Shown piece after piece: positions 49,188 through 62,409 of a DNA stretch of 64,000 nucleotides. The DNA comes from Aphelocoma coerulescens (Eukaryota; Chordata; Aves; Passeriformes; Corvidae): contig NC_091017.1 of the NCBI RefSeq assembly GCF_041296385.1, forward strand, positions 11,774,001-11,838,000. Reading direction: 5' to 3'. The notes beneath the pieces were generated by a model, which saw only the letters and a list, made by a program, of their open reading frames with translations, did no database searches and was not told the origin of the DNA. The position numbers and the translations under genes were made by a program. Numbering within the stretch: the first letter of the stretch is position 1; each line of letters opens with the position of its first letter.

Positions 49188-49850
49188 GTGTTAATTGAGT
49201 GGTCATTGGTTGCCTATCACCATCCTGATGCACTAATTTCATCAAGTGTAAATATTGGTCACAAAAGGTGCCCATTCAGCAACCTGTTGCTGTCTCCACA
49301 TGGAAGTGTCTTCCGGACGAAATCAAAAGACATTCGAAGAGCCAGGATCCGCAAAGGAACAAACTATTGCCACATGAATGGTGCTGGGCGCCATGAGGAG
49401 CAGTTAACTTTAACCTGCGCGCTGTCAGCACTCAGAAGAACAACCCCAGCATGGCAGGGGGGACTTGCAAAAGAAGGAAAGGCCCCTCACCTAGCTATAA
49501 ACCACCCAAAGTGCAGAGCCAAGTTGAAAACACCACTGCTCTCAAATCAACCGTGTCAGGACAAAAAGATTTCACTGATCTCCCCCTTCCAGGTACAAAC
49601 TCTTATGTGCACCACACTCAGAGGGCAATGTGAGCTCCCCAGCGCTGTCTTTCACTCTCGCAGAGTCCAGATACTAACTTGTGAACATCCTACACAAACA
49701 TTAGCTCATGAAAGTGCCAGCTTGAGCAAGAACAGCAGACCCTCCCATTGCACCCCCTTGTCATCCAGAGTGCGGCGGTTTGTTGAAAATCATGGACTCG
49801 GAAAGACCAATGCAGCAACTGCTTTTCTCTCTCCTACTGCCTTTCCCTGA
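49188..49850 (+). other. 220-codon open frame, unit 5 copy
   Basis: Translation unchanged from the unit 1 copy. Confidence 0.2.
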
Positions 49851-51889
49851 GCGAGAGGTAGATGGATGATGTGGACTTAGTGGAACAGAAAGAGTATGAC
49901 TGTACTTATAAGGGAGGAAAACCCCCCACAGCATACTGTGCTGTGTGCAGTACACGCTCTGAAAAGAGACAAAGCTGAATGCTGCCAGCGGGCTTCGGTT
50001 CTCAGACTGCTTGCATGGGCAGAGCTGCGGGCTCTTTTAAGGATGGAAACTGGCATCTGTGAGTGTAAAGAATGTGACTTTCCACACAGCTTAGAAGAAA
50101 GGTGCATAGCCCCAGTGAGAAGTGTGTACGTGAAAGACTGGCAGAAGAAGTCGCAGTCCAGCAAGGCTGGTATCTTTTTCTTTGTGCCAAATAGGCACCT
50201 TGGGAACATGAAAGTACTTGATGGTAGCCAAACTGACAGTGAAGGCACAGAACACCGTCGGGTGTGTGCAGTGTACAGACGCAATGTAAAAGCCCTGAGT
50301 ACCATTTGACTGCAGTCATAGTGCAAGTTTGCAACTGTACCATGCAAGGCCAGTGAAAGCTTCCTGTGCGGCCACATTTTCGTATTGGAGCTCGCTAGCT
50401 GGAAGTGATTCGGTTTGTCTGCAGTATCCGCTCGACTGAATGTGATGTGTCACTGGAAAGAAAAGTACAGACCAGCAGTGCGTTTGATATGGTTCAGGGG
50501 CTGCAAAGGGAATGTACAGGCCACCTCTGGGATTTTGGTCTTTGTGCATTCCCATGGCAGCAGTTCCTGGATGTTTTTGTTCTACAGTTTAGGCTCAGTG
50601 AGAGAGAAAAAATGCGAGAGCACGCATAGCAGAGCCACAGGGAGAATTGCTGAGGTATGAGTTGCGTGCTGTTCAGATACTGCCGTACCAAAGGCCTACC
50701 TAAACACTGCTGCTGATCTAGCATGTCTTTCTGTAGCAAGACTTGTTGGTACTGCAAAACAGAAGATGCGTGAGGTCAAATGAATCTGGACAGAAAATTT
50801 CAGACGAGCAGCCTATGAGTGCATGATTGAAACAGTAAATTTAGGTGACAGAATAGATCGTGGCATCGATTTGCGTAGTGTTAATATTCTCTGAAGGGAA
50901 TGCAAAAAGCCAAGATGTGTTTTCCATTCTAGCTGTTCCTGACAAAAACTGAGGAATAAAACTTTCGTTCTAGATGGAATGTAACATTCAGTTCCCAGGA
51001 TTTTGCACTCCAAAGTTCAACAAAAGAGTTTCCACAAGAATCTTGAGAAGAAGCACAATCACTTCCACCTAGAGCTGGAAGAGGAAGAGGCAGCGGCACA
51101 AGCAAGTGCCCTTGAGCGTCCTCCTTCCGAATGCTAGAACGTCAATTCAGCAGGCAGGAGTGCAGCAGCCACCCTTCGTCTTGCAAGCCCATACGACGCG
51201 CACACCAGCCCGGTGCTCTGCGGCTTCGTCCTTCGCCTTTTCGAGCACGCCGTACCTTCATTCTCCCGGAGGCGAACAGCGGTCTGCTTCTCGCACGGAA
51301 CGCTGTGTCGGCAGCCAAGCGCTCCAGTGCACTGCTTCTGCCCAAACACGCCTGGGCCCTGCACCTCTCCTTCCCAGCGCTACGTAGCAGCACAATCTGT
51401 CCCTCTTGCGATCCCAAGCTAAGCGGAAAGCTTCTCGGCTACGTCTCCCGCAGAGAGCTGTGCCAGGACAATAAGCTTGCAAGCACTTTGCTCCTGACAC
51501 TAGTGGCAACAGGGATTCGCACCACCTTCCAGGAGCAGTCCTCTTGCCTTTTACAAGGTGCAAAAGCGCCCCCTCTGTGGCGGTGCTGTCTGCCCGGTCT
51601 TTCTCGGCTCGAAGCACCACGAGGCACACAAGACTCTCTCGCAAGGACCGAAATTCCCGATAGGCGTCTCTGCGCTTTCTGCAATGCTGCACGCACAAGC
51701 CCGGTGCTCTGAGGCTTCGTTCTTCGCCTTTCGTTGTCTGGGCAGAAGAGAAGCCGAGCGAGGCCATTGTGCTTTGCCGCTTGTCAGTGTGCTGTGCACG
51801 GTTTTTCCGCAGCTCGAGCTAGCGGGAGACCCCTTCGGTTTCGCGGCGTCCACACTACCCATGGTAGCTCTCGCTCAGCGAAACTTGAA

Positions 51890-52331
51890 GGGGAGAAGCA
51901 CTTGCTGGATGAGTCTTTCAGTGTGCAGGACTTTGAAAACACAGCAGCGCAATCGGGGCCACGAGAACGACCGCTGAGAAGTCGCTCTCGCACAGAGAAC
52001 CGTGCCAGGATGACGAGCTCGCCCAGCATTTGCCCCTGACACTTGGGGAACTCGTAGCTGCCAGTGCCTTCCAGGGGCAGTCTGCTTTCTGTCATAACCT
52101 GCATAGGGCCCGTCAGATGGTGGTGCTGTCTGCCTTCTCCTTCTCGGCCAGAGTGTACTCTGGTGCACACTGCAGTCTGGCAAGGAGCAAAGATCTTCGG
52201 TAGACATCTCGCACAGGAGAAAGTTGCCAAGAAAGAACCACGTTCTTCATCAGCCCTCCTCATGTCCCGATTGGGGTGCTGCCTTCAAAGCCTTGCACGT
52301 TGAAAGACTTCTCCAGCAAGTGCTTCTCCCC
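51890..52331 (+). repeat. H segment, unit 5: common orientation with extended right arm
   Basis: Same internal variants as unit 4. The right outer flank from 52332 reads TTCAAGTTTCGCTGAG instead of TGGCGCACTTCGCTGAG, so the perfect inverted repeat grows from 20 to 36 bp (51874-51909 against 52312-52347). The new bases are those of the left outer flank. Confidence 0.9.
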
Positions 52332-53562
52332 TTCAAGTTTCGCTGAGTGAGAGCTGCATGGGCAGCGTGGACTCAGCGAAACCGAAAGGGTGTCGCTGTA
52401 GCTCGAGCTGAGCAAAGAAACCGTGCACGGTGCACCGTTGGTGGGTGCAGCATGCACGCGGAAAAGCAGCAAAGTTCACTGCCATCGCTGGCCTTCTCTT
52501 CAGTCCAGACCACTTAAGGCAAACAATTTAGCTGCAGAGCACTGGGCTTGCGTGTGCAGTGCACCAAATTGCCCAAGACCAGCAAGGGCTCGTTCACAAG
52601 CAGAGTCGGCTGAGAGCATTCTTGCTTGCTCCAGAAAGGAAGCCGCAGCTATAGTGCTTCATCCCACAGCGTGGACATAGGCACTTTCCTAGTTGTTCAG
52701 CCTTGCAGAGTCCCTGCAACTAGAGCTCAGCCAGGAGCAGGCGTCAAAGCAGAAGGCTTTCCTAAAGCACGCCTCTCCAACCAGCCTTCGGAAATCGCAA
52801 ATGACACTGTGGCTCTGTGCCTTTCTTCTAAGACAGACGCCCACCTTGCTTTCACTCTCGCAGCTCCCTTGGCAGCCTCCAGCAGCTGCTTTCCTGGAGA
52901 ACGGCCCGAGAAGTAGAAGCCAGGGCTGGGCTGCACCTTCGCCTTCCGCACGTAAGCGGCACCAGACTCACCGGTGCGCTCTGTTCTTCCCTCCTCCGCT
53001 GCATGCTACTACCATCGTGTTCTCGGAAAGACGGAGACTGAAGGGAAGCGCAAATGCTTCCACAGAGAGCTACAAGAGGAATAGGCAGCAGCAGCACAGG
53101 AAAGTGCCGTGGAACTTCCTCCTTCCCAAGGCTATAACGTCAATTCAGCAGGCAGGAGAGTGGCAGCCACGCTCGTCTTGCAGCCCGTACAACGAGCACG
53201 CGAGCCCGGCGCTCCGCGGCTTCGTTCTTCGCCTTTTCGAGCACGCCGTACCTTCGTTCCCCCGGAGGCGGACGGTCTTCTGCTTCTCGCCCGGAACACT
53301 GTGCTCGGCAGTGCAGCGCTTTCTGCGGCAAGCTGCAAAGCGCCCGTCAGATGGCGATGCTGTCTGCCCGCTCCTCGGCTCGAGTGTACTCCGGCGCACG
53401 CTGCCGTCTCGCAAGGAGCAAAGAGCTTCGGTAGACATCTCGCACAGGAGAAAGTTGCCAAGAAAGAACCACGTTCTTCATCAGCCCTCCTCATGTCCCG
53501 ATTGGGGTGCTGCCTTCAAAGCCTTGCACATTGAAAGACTTCTCCAGCAAGTGCTTCTCCCC
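52332..53562 (+). repeat. A monomer 1 of 3, unit 5 (1231 bp, converted start)
   Basis: Begins with the left-flank-like patch TTCAAGTTTCGCTGAG, hence one base short. Internal tail. Shares CTGTGCTCGGCAG (near 53302) with the first A of unit 4. A form of the donor-like site at 53101. Confidence 0.95.
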
Positions 53563-54794
53563 TGGCGCACTTCGCTGAGTGAGAGCTGCATGGGCAGCGT
53601 GGACTCAGCGAAACCGAAAGGGTGTCGCTGTAGCTCGAGCTGAGCAAAGAAACCGTGCACGGTGCACCGTTGGTGGGTGCAGCATGCACGCGGAAAAGCA
53701 GCAAAGTTCACTGCCATCGCTGGCCTTCTCTTCAGTCCAGACCACTTAAGGCAAACAATTTAGCTGCAGAGCACTGGGCTTGCGTGTGCAGTGCACCAAA
53801 TTGCCCAAGACCAGCAAGGGCTCGTTCACAAGCAGAGTCGGCTGAGAGCATTCTTGCTTGCTCCAGAAAGGAAGCCGCAGCTATAGTGCTTCATCCCACA
53901 GCGTGGACATAGGCACTTTCCTAGTTGTTCAGCCTTGCAGAGTCCCTGCAACTAGAGCTCAGCCAGGAGCAGGCGTCAAAGCAGAAGGCTTTCCTAAAGC
54001 ACGCCTCTCCAACCAGCCTTCGGAAATCGCAAATGACACTGTGGCTCTGTGCCTTTCTTCTAAGACAGACGCCCACCTTGCTTTCACTCTCGCAGCTCCC
54101 TTGGCAGCCTCCAGCAGCTGCTTTCCTGGAGAACGGCCCGAGAAGTAGAAGCCAGGGCTGGGCTGCACCTTCGCCTTCCGCACGTAAGCGGCACCAGACT
54201 CACCGGTGCGCTCTGTTCTTCCCTCCTCCGCTGCATGCTACTACCATCGTGTTCTCGGAAAGACGGAGACTGAAGGGAAGCGCAAATGCTTCCACAGAGA
54301 GCTACAAGAGGAATAGGCAGCAGCAGCACAGGCAAGTGCCGTGGAACTTCCTCCTTCCCAAGGCTATAACGTCAATTCAGCAGGCAGGAGAGTGGCAGCC
54401 ACGCTCGTCTTGCAGCCCGTACAACGAGCACGCGAGCCCGGCGCTCCGCGGCTTCGTTCTTCGCCTTTTCGAGCACGCCGTACCTTCGTTCCCCCGGAGG
54501 CGGACGGTCTTCTGCTTCTCGCCCGGAACACTGTGCCCGGCAGTGCAGCGCTTTCTGCGGCAAGCTGCAAAGCGCCCGTCAGATGGCGATGCTGTCTGCC
54601 CGCTCCTCGGCTCGAGTGTACTCCGGCGCACGCTGCCGTCTCGCAAGGAGCAAAGAGCTTCGGTAGACATCTCGCACAGGAGAAAGTTGCCAAGAAAGAA
54701 CCACGTTCTTCATCAGCCCTCCTCATGTCCCGATTGGGGTGCTGCCTTCAAAGCCTTGCACATTGAAAGACTTCTCCAGCAAGTGCTTCTCCCC
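53563..54794 (+). repeat. A monomer 2 of 3, unit 5 (internal type)
   Basis: 1232 bp with internal tail. C form of the donor-like site (CAG|GCAAGT) at 54333, otherwise seen only in the partial first copy of the window. Confidence 0.95.
54329..54337 (+). promoter_or_regulatory. GC-type donor-like site in A, unit 5
   Basis: CAG|GCAAGT; variable base C at 54333. Confidence 0.25.
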
Positions 54795-56027
54795 TGGCGC
54801 ACTTCGCTGAGTGAGAGCTGCATGGGCAGCGTGGACTCAGCGAAACCGAAAGGGTGTCGCTGTAGCTCGAGCTGAGCAAAGAAACCGTGCACGGTGCACC
54901 GTTGGTGGGTGCAGCATGCACGCGGAAAAGCAGCAAAGTTCACTGCCATCGCTGGCCTTCTCTTCAGTCCAGACCACTTAAGGCAAACAATTTAGCTGCA
55001 GAGCACTGGGCTTGCGTGTGCAGTGCACCAAATTGCCCAAGACCAGCAAGGGCTCGTTCACAAGCAGAGTCGGCTGAGAGCATTCTTGCTTGCTCCAGAA
55101 AGGAAGCCGCAGCTATAGTGCTTCATCCCACAGCGTGGACATAGGCACTTTCCTAGTTGTTCAGCCTTGCAGAGTCCCTGCAACTAGAGCTCAGCCAGGA
55201 GCAGGCGTCAAAGCAGAAGGCTTTCCTAAAGCACGCCTCTCCAACCAGCCTTCGGAAATCGCAAATGACACTGTGGCTCTGTGCCTTTCTTCTAAGACAG
55301 ACGCCCACCTTGCTTTCACTCTCGCAGCTCCCTTGGCAGCCTCCAGCAGCTGCTTTCCTGGAGAACGGCCCGAGAAGTAGAAGCCAGGGCTGGGCTGCAC
55401 CTTCGCCTTCCGCACGTAAGCGGCACCAGACTCACCGGTGCGCTCTGTTCTTCCCTCCTCCGCTGCATGCTACTACCATCGTGTTCTCGGAAAGACGGAG
55501 ACTGAAGGGAAGCGCAAATGCTTCCACAGAGAGCTACAAGAGGAATAGGCAGCAGCAGCACAGGAAAGTGCCGTGGAACTTCCTCCTTCCCAAGGCTATA
55601 ACGTCAATTCAGCAGGCAGGAGAGTGGCAGCCACGCTCGTCTTGCAGCCCGTACAACGAGCACGCGAGCCCGGCGCTCCGCGGCTTCGTTCTTCGCCTTT
55701 TCGAGCACGCCGTACCTTCGTTCCCCCGGAGGCGGACGGTCTTCTGCTTCTCGCCCGGAACACTGTGCCCGGCAGTGCAGCGCTTTCTGCGGCAAGCTGC
55801 AAAGCGCCCGTCAGATGGCGATGCTGTCTGCCCGCTCCTCGGCTCGAGTGTACTCCGGCGCACGCTGCCGTCTCGCAAGGAGCAAAGAGCTTCGGTAGAC
55901 ATCTCGCACAGGAGAAAGGTGCCAGGACGACACCACATTCCTCCTCACCCCTTCTCGTGGCCCACATTGTGGTGCTGCCTTCAAAGCCGTGCGCATTGAA
56001 AGACTCTTCCAGCAAGTGCTTCTCCCC
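54795..56027 (+). repeat. A monomer 3 of 3, unit 5 (terminal type)
   Basis: Terminal tail, then a 79-bp flank to the S1 spacer of unit 6. A form of the donor-like site at 55565. Confidence 0.95.
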
Positions 56028-59000
56028 TGGCACACTTCGCTCAGCGACAGCTACGTGGGCAGCGTGGACTCAGCGAAACTGAAAGGGTGTCCTTGTAGCT
56101 CGAGCTTGTTGGAGAGGATGAAAGTTTGGTAAGAAAGTTTCACAGCTATGTAAGCTTGACAGAAAGATCTCTGAATGTAGAAACTTAGCATGAGGTAGAA
56201 ATGGAAACGAGTTTTGATAGAGAGTAAAAGGTGTTTTGCTGAAACACTGATCACTGAATAACTGAGAAGGCAAAGGTTGGAGATTGAGTTGGAAGGAGAT
56301 GTTTTTTATTAGGACACCGGTATGTGAGTACAAACAAGCACATGTTTTTCACCAAGTAAATAAGTCTCAAGAAGGCCATAAGGAAATAGAAAACATGTTT
56401 TTACCAAAAAGAGAGCTATCGCAGGCAAACAAGAAATGTCGATGTAGCAAGAAGAAGAGAGGTCTGAGAATTTTCCACTGTAAGCTTAAATTGTAACATA
56501 CTTACTCTTGTGATTGGATAAGAATGACTATAATATGGTAATGGTAGTAGTCATGATAGGCTACAGGCAAATGTAAAGGTATTGTTGTATGGTGCTTATT
56601 GGTTGCTATGTATTGAGATACTCAGCAAAGAAAAATACATAATGCTTTCTAACTTGAACAGAAAGCGGCTCCAGGTATGCCTACCAGCTGTAGCTGACAG
56701 CTGTAGGGCTGGCTCTGGATACCCACTCCCTGAAATGCTGTAACTTCGCCTATGCAATACACAGCTTTCAAGAGAGCCGCCTGAAGTCCAGACACCCTTC
56801 GCGAGCCTTTCTCCTATAGAGCTGTGGAAAGAAATCGTGCACGCTACACCGAGGGTGCGTGCAGCATGCACGAGCAAAAGCGGCAAAGTTCAGTGCCCTC
56901 GCTGGGCTTCCCTTCCGTGCGGATAACGTGAGGCGAAAAATGAAGCCGCAGAGCACCGGGCTTGCAGGTGCAGTGCACCGAGTTGCAGAAGTCCAGCAGG
57001 CTCGTTCACAAGCCAAGCCGGCTGAGGGAGTCCTCGCGTCTCCAAAAGGGAACGCGGAGCCGTAGCACTTCATCCCACAGCGTGGACATAGGCACTTCCC
57101 TAGTCGTTCAGCCTTGCAGAGTCCCTGCAGCTAGAGCTCACCCAGGAGCAGGCGTCAAAGCAGAAGGCCCTCCTAAAGCACCCTTTCTCCAAGCAGCCTC
57201 CTGAAAGGGCGCATCACAGTGCGGCTCTGCGCCTTTCTTCTAAGACAGACGCCCGCTATACTTTCGTGCTCGCAGCTCCCTTGGCAGCCTCCAGCAGCTA
57301 CTCTCCTGGAGAACGGCCGTAGACGTCAAAGCCAGTGCTGGGCTGCACCTCCGCCCTCCCCAGGTAAGCAACAGCGAACTCACCGGTGCACTCTGTACTT
57401 CCCTCCTCCGCTTGCATCCTACATGCATTCGTGTTCTCCGAAACTCAGAGACTGAAGGGAAGGGCAATTGCTTCCCCAGATAGCTGCAAGGGCACTAGGC
57501 AGCAGCAGCACAAATTTCACATGACCTGATGCACTGTAGAGATATTACCCTGTTACCCCTCCTTTCTCCTCGTCCTCGACCAATTGTGGTGGGATGTCGA
57601 AAGGCTTGGCCAGCGAAAAGCTCATCCAGCAAGGGCGTCTCTCTTGACGCATTTCCCTGACCGAGAGCTACACAGATGGTCTGGACACTGTAAAACAGCA
57701 AGAAAATAATTCTATGTCCAGCTGAGGAAAATCCGTGCACAGAAAAATGTAGATGCCTGCAGTAAACAATCTGAAGAGCGGCAAAGCTCCAAGCCATCGC
57801 TGCGCTTCAGTCCTGTCCGGACCACAGAAGGCGAAGAACGAAGCAGCTGGGCACCGGCTTCATGGACTCAGTGGCGCGACTTGCAAACGTCCAGCCAAGA
57901 GCTGCTTCAACAAGCAGATTCAGCCGAGAATGCTCTGCCTGCACTTTCCCTCGCAGCGCTAGGCAGCACCACGTTCTGTTTGCGTGGCAGCCTGATTCTT
58001 AACGGAAAGATTCTCAATGCCTGTGTCTGGCACAGAGAACGGTTTTAGGTCAGCAAGCTCACCCGGCGCTTACCCTCGACGCGTGCAAACCTGTATTTGC
58101 ACCGCATTCCAGTGGCAGCCCTCTTTCCTTTCCAGCCGGCACAGCGCCGTCAGATCGCGGTGCTCTCTGCACCTGCCTTCTCGCTTCCAAGTGCCACCGC
58201 GCACATTACAGCCTTGCAGGGAGCGAAGAGGCGGAGAGGCGTCTCGCAAAGAAGAACGTGCCGGGACGAAAAGGTGCTCTTTCCTTTCTCCTCCTCCTTT
58301 GCCCGAATGGTGGTGCTGTGTTGAAAGGCTTGGCCAGCGAAAAGCTCATCCAGCAAGTGTTTCTCTCCTGACGCCTTTCGCTGAGCGAGAGAGCTACACG
58401 GACACTTTCGACTCGGGGAAACAGCAAGAGAATGACTGTACGTCGAGCTGAGGAAAAGCCGTGCACAGCAGCCTGTGGCTGCGTGCAGTGTTCACGCTGA
58501 AGAGCGGCAAAGCTCCAAGCCATCGCTGCGCTTCAGTCCTGTCCGGACCACAGAAGGCGAAGAACGAAGCAGCTGGGCACCGGCTTCATGGGCTCAGTGG
58601 AGCGACTTGCAAATGTCCAGCCAAGAGCTGCTTCAACAAGCAGATTCAGCTGAGAATGCTCTGCCTGCTTCAACAAAGTAAGGCGCAGCCCTTGCACTGC
58701 AGCACACTGCCTGGCCAGAAACAGGTTCTTACACCTTCAGTGCTGCCGAGCCCACGCAGCTTGAGCACACCCAGAAGGACGCGTCCAGAAAGAAGGCGTT
58801 CTTCGAGTGCCTTGTCCTTCCTTGTTCTGTCTTTCATCTGCACCTGAAACAGTGGGTCTACGTGTTTTCCTTCCCAGGGAAAAGAACTTTCATTCTTGTC
58901 CAGGAGTCTATGGCTAAAATGGTGATTGCATGTCCCATATCCAATACAACCAAGGATTACTCCCGGAGGAAAGCTGCCAGGACAGATGGGTCTTGCTGGC

Positions 59001-59032
59001 TTTGACCACCCCTGGGCCACCTCTCATATTCT

Positions 59033-60502
59033 CCTGAAACAGTGGGGTACATGAAGGCATTGCCATACCTGATCATCCCTTGCCATGCAGAGCCCAGCCT
59101 TGCATTGCCTTACAGACACCTCTGTGTACCTCCCTTGCCCTTCCTATGTCTCCATTGCATGGCCTTGTTCACCAATCTCCCACCTTGACTTTCTTACCCC
59201 TTGTTTCCTGGTCTTGTCTTGCCTGCTTCTCCTATGACTCTCTTGGCCTTGCCTAAGTCTCTCTTGCCTTGCTTTGCAAAGCCAACACTTGCCTTGCCCT
59301 GCTACCCCTCTTTCCCTCGCCTAGTCTACCCACACCTACCCACCTTTGACTGGCCTATCCATCCGATCATCACCTTTTCTGCACCACCCCTCCATGCTCT
59401 TGTCTTGCCTTGGCCTGCCTACCCTTCCCTTGCCTTGCACTGCCTTGCATAACCCTTGCCCTTCTTGACATTTGTGCCCCTTTCCAACATGGCCTTGCTT
59501 TCCTTTGCCTACCCCTCCCAATCCCTGCTTTGCCTACAGATTCCTGGCCTTCTTTTGTCTACCACTCCTTTGCCTTTTGTGGGAACCAACAGCTGGTCTG
59601 AAGGCCTCACAGACATTTCCGTTGATACAATCATTTTGTACCCGTGAGAATTGCAGAAGCAAGAAGATAAACAACAGAAAGAAGTTGTAACAGCTGCAAA
59701 AGGGACGATACTGGCTGATGTTTAGCAAAGAATGTGTGTACACTATAGACAACCAATAGTATTGTATTATAGCAAAATAATAGTCCATGCACATGTAGCT
59801 AAAAAAGTGCATAAGAGAAGATGCATAAATAATACAAGTGGTTTTTTGCCATTGCTCGGGGCAGAGAGTGTATGTGTGTCGTGACCGTCTCAACAGCAAC
59901 AGCCTTGCACTGCCTTTCATAACCAGCCCCTGCCTACTGCCTCCTTCCCTGGCCTTCCATGTCTTGTCTTCCTCTCCTTTGATTTAACTTGCTTCTCCTA
60001 TCTCTCCCTTGCTTGCCTTACTCCACTGACCTTTCTGTGTTCTTGCCTTGACTTGCCTAGCTGTTCCTTGCTTCACATTGCTTTGTGTAAGCATTCCCTG
60101 TTTTTATTTGCCTACCCCTTTCTTGCCTGGCCTTTCCTTGCCTAGCCTTTCTTGTCTTTGCCTGCCCTCTGCATCACTGGACTTACCTTCCTATGCCCTG
60201 CCTTCCCTACAACTTCTGGGCCTTCTCTTGCCTCGCACTCATTGGCCCTACTTTGCTGCCTGCTCACTGCTCTTGCTTTGCTTTCCCTAACTTTCCCTTG
60301 ACTTGACTAGAATTGCCTAAACTTGCTTTGACTGCATTGCCTTGCCTGCATGGAAGAAAAGGCAAGGCAGGGCAAAGCAAGGAAATCATAGGCAGGGCAG
60401 GGCAAGGGAGACATAGGCAAGAGAGACGTAGCCAAGGAAGGCAAAGCAAGGGTAGGCTAGGAAAAACCAGGCAATGGTACTGAAGGCAACGCAAGGCCAA
60501 GT
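59033..60502. repeat. CTTGCC-rich fold-back domain, unit 6 (10-bp duplication form)
   Basis: Same indel state as unit 1, with CAACCAATAG and CTACAACTTCTG. Confidence 0.85.
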
Positions 60503-61746
60503 GACTCATAATGCCTTTCCTTGGAATGCAAAGGTCTGAATCCCAGTGTTGGTGGAGCAGATGATAAGGTCCCATGGGGAAGTAAACTCAACTGAGACAT
60601 TTCTCTCCTGGCACCTCTTGTGTAGGAGCAATTCTTAGATATATTCAATATTGGCGGTAGCACGCCAGTTCCTCAGAGAGGATGACAATGCTTTTCCATG
60701 GGAAGGAAAGCACCTAGCCCCAGTGTTTCAGGTGCACATAAGAAGCTGCCTAGTGGAGGTAAAGGGCAGCAGCAACTTTCTGTCCTGGCATATTTGGTGT
60801 AGAAGCACTGCCTTGATTTGTACAAGTATGGAGTTGCTACGCCCTATTTTCAAGGCAGTCTCCTGAAAAAGTCAATTTTGGCATGTCGTTTCCACTTCTG
60901 AAAGGTGGTCTTCTGAACTCTTGGCAGTAAGCCAAGACAAGCAGCTATGCTCATCCTTGGTGTGCAGCTGATTTAGACACCAGGGCAGGTAATGTCCAGT
61001 AACAGTGTTCTGGCACATTGGATGGGAGCAGTTCCTGGATGTTTTCTATTTTGGAGGAGGAGATCCCAGTTCTTCTGAGATGGGCTCATAGTTTCTCTCT
61101 TTGGCAAAGAAAGCAGTTTTGGATCTGCATGTAGGGTGTTCTCAGCGAATTAATGGCTTTTCCTCATGGGCAGTTCTGTGGGCTATAGCTGTTGAACTGT
61201 TAGAGAAGGAATGAAAAAGCCAAGCTGTTGAATAAATTTGCATCCTGCTGACTTTAGCAGCCCCTGATAAAATTCTGTTTGCATCCTGACTCTGTGAGAC
61301 TGAAGGATTATGATGGTACTTAAAGCTGAGGAGGAAAGTGCACATAGAAGAGCATGTGAATTTAATGGCTCTTCCTAGTAGGCAGTTCTCTGGGCTAGAG
61401 CTGTTGAACTGTTAGAGAGGGAATGCAAGAGCCAAGCTTCTGAGCTCTTTTCCCTGCTACCTTTAAAGTATGAGCATTCCCTGGTGCTCTCCTATTTGGA
61501 TAATAAGTTAGAGTGGGTTTCACATTCACTTTGAAGAATAGAAACAGCGCCATGTGAACCTGTGCCATCAGCTTTCCTTTCCAACTAAATGTTCCTACTT
61601 GCAATCTTGCAATTCTTACTTGCAATCATGCAGAGCACCGTGCTTGAGGCTGGTGCATTGAAGAAAATTAAATTAGGGCTGTATCAGTACAAAGGAGAGA
61701 TTGCCATTTGCAAAACCTCGTTTCGCTTAAGTTAGTAATATTGTAA

Positions 61747-62409
61747 GTGTTAATTGAGTGGTCATTGGTTGCCTATCACCATCCTGATGCACTAATTTCA
61801 TCAAGTGTAAATATTGGTCACAAAAGGTGCCCATTCAGCAACCTGTTGCTGTCTCCACATGGAAGTGTCTTCCGGACGAAATCAAAAGACATTCGAAGAG
61901 CCAGGATCCGCAAAGGAACAAACTATTGCCACATGAATGGTGCTGGGCGCCATGAGGAGCAGTTAACTTTAACCTGCGCGCTGTCAGCACTCAGAAGAAC
62001 AACCCCAGCATGGCAGGGGGGACTTGCAAAAGAAGGAAAGGCCCCTCACCTAGCTATAAACCACCCAAAGTGCAGAGCCAAGTTGAAAACACCACTGCTC
62101 TCAAATCAACCGTGTCAGGACAAAAAGATTTCACTGATCTCCCCCTTCCAGGTACAAACTCTTATGTGCACCACACTCAGAGGGCAATGTGAGCTCCCCA
62201 GCGCTGTCTTTCACTCTCGCAGAGTCCAGATACTAACTTGTGAACATCCTACACAAACATTAGCTCATGAAAGTGCCAGCTTGAGCAAGAACAGCAGACC
62301 CTCCCATTGCACCCCCTTGTCATCCAGAGTGCGGCGGTTTGTTGAAAATCATGGACTCGGAAAGACCAATGCAGCAACTGCTTTTCTCTCTCCTACTGCC
62401 TTTCCCTGA
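61747..62409 (+). other. 220-codon open frame, unit 6 copy
   Basis: Translation unchanged from the unit 1 copy. Confidence 0.2.

Larger units (their letters stand above)
43548..56106 (+). repeat. Macrosatellite higher-order unit 5 (12559 bp, three A monomers)
   Basis: The longest unit. Its length equals the base unit plus 10 bp in the CTTGCC domain, plus two extra A monomers, minus 1 bp from the altered right arm at 52332. Blocks: S1 43548-44255, M1-M3 44256-46120, linker 46121-46473, CTTGCC domain 46474-47943, S2 47944-49187, 220-codon frame 49188-49850, M4/S3 49851-51023, M5 51024-51889, H 51890-52331, A monomers 52332-53562, 53563-54794 and 54795-56027, tail 56028-56106. Confidence 0.95.
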
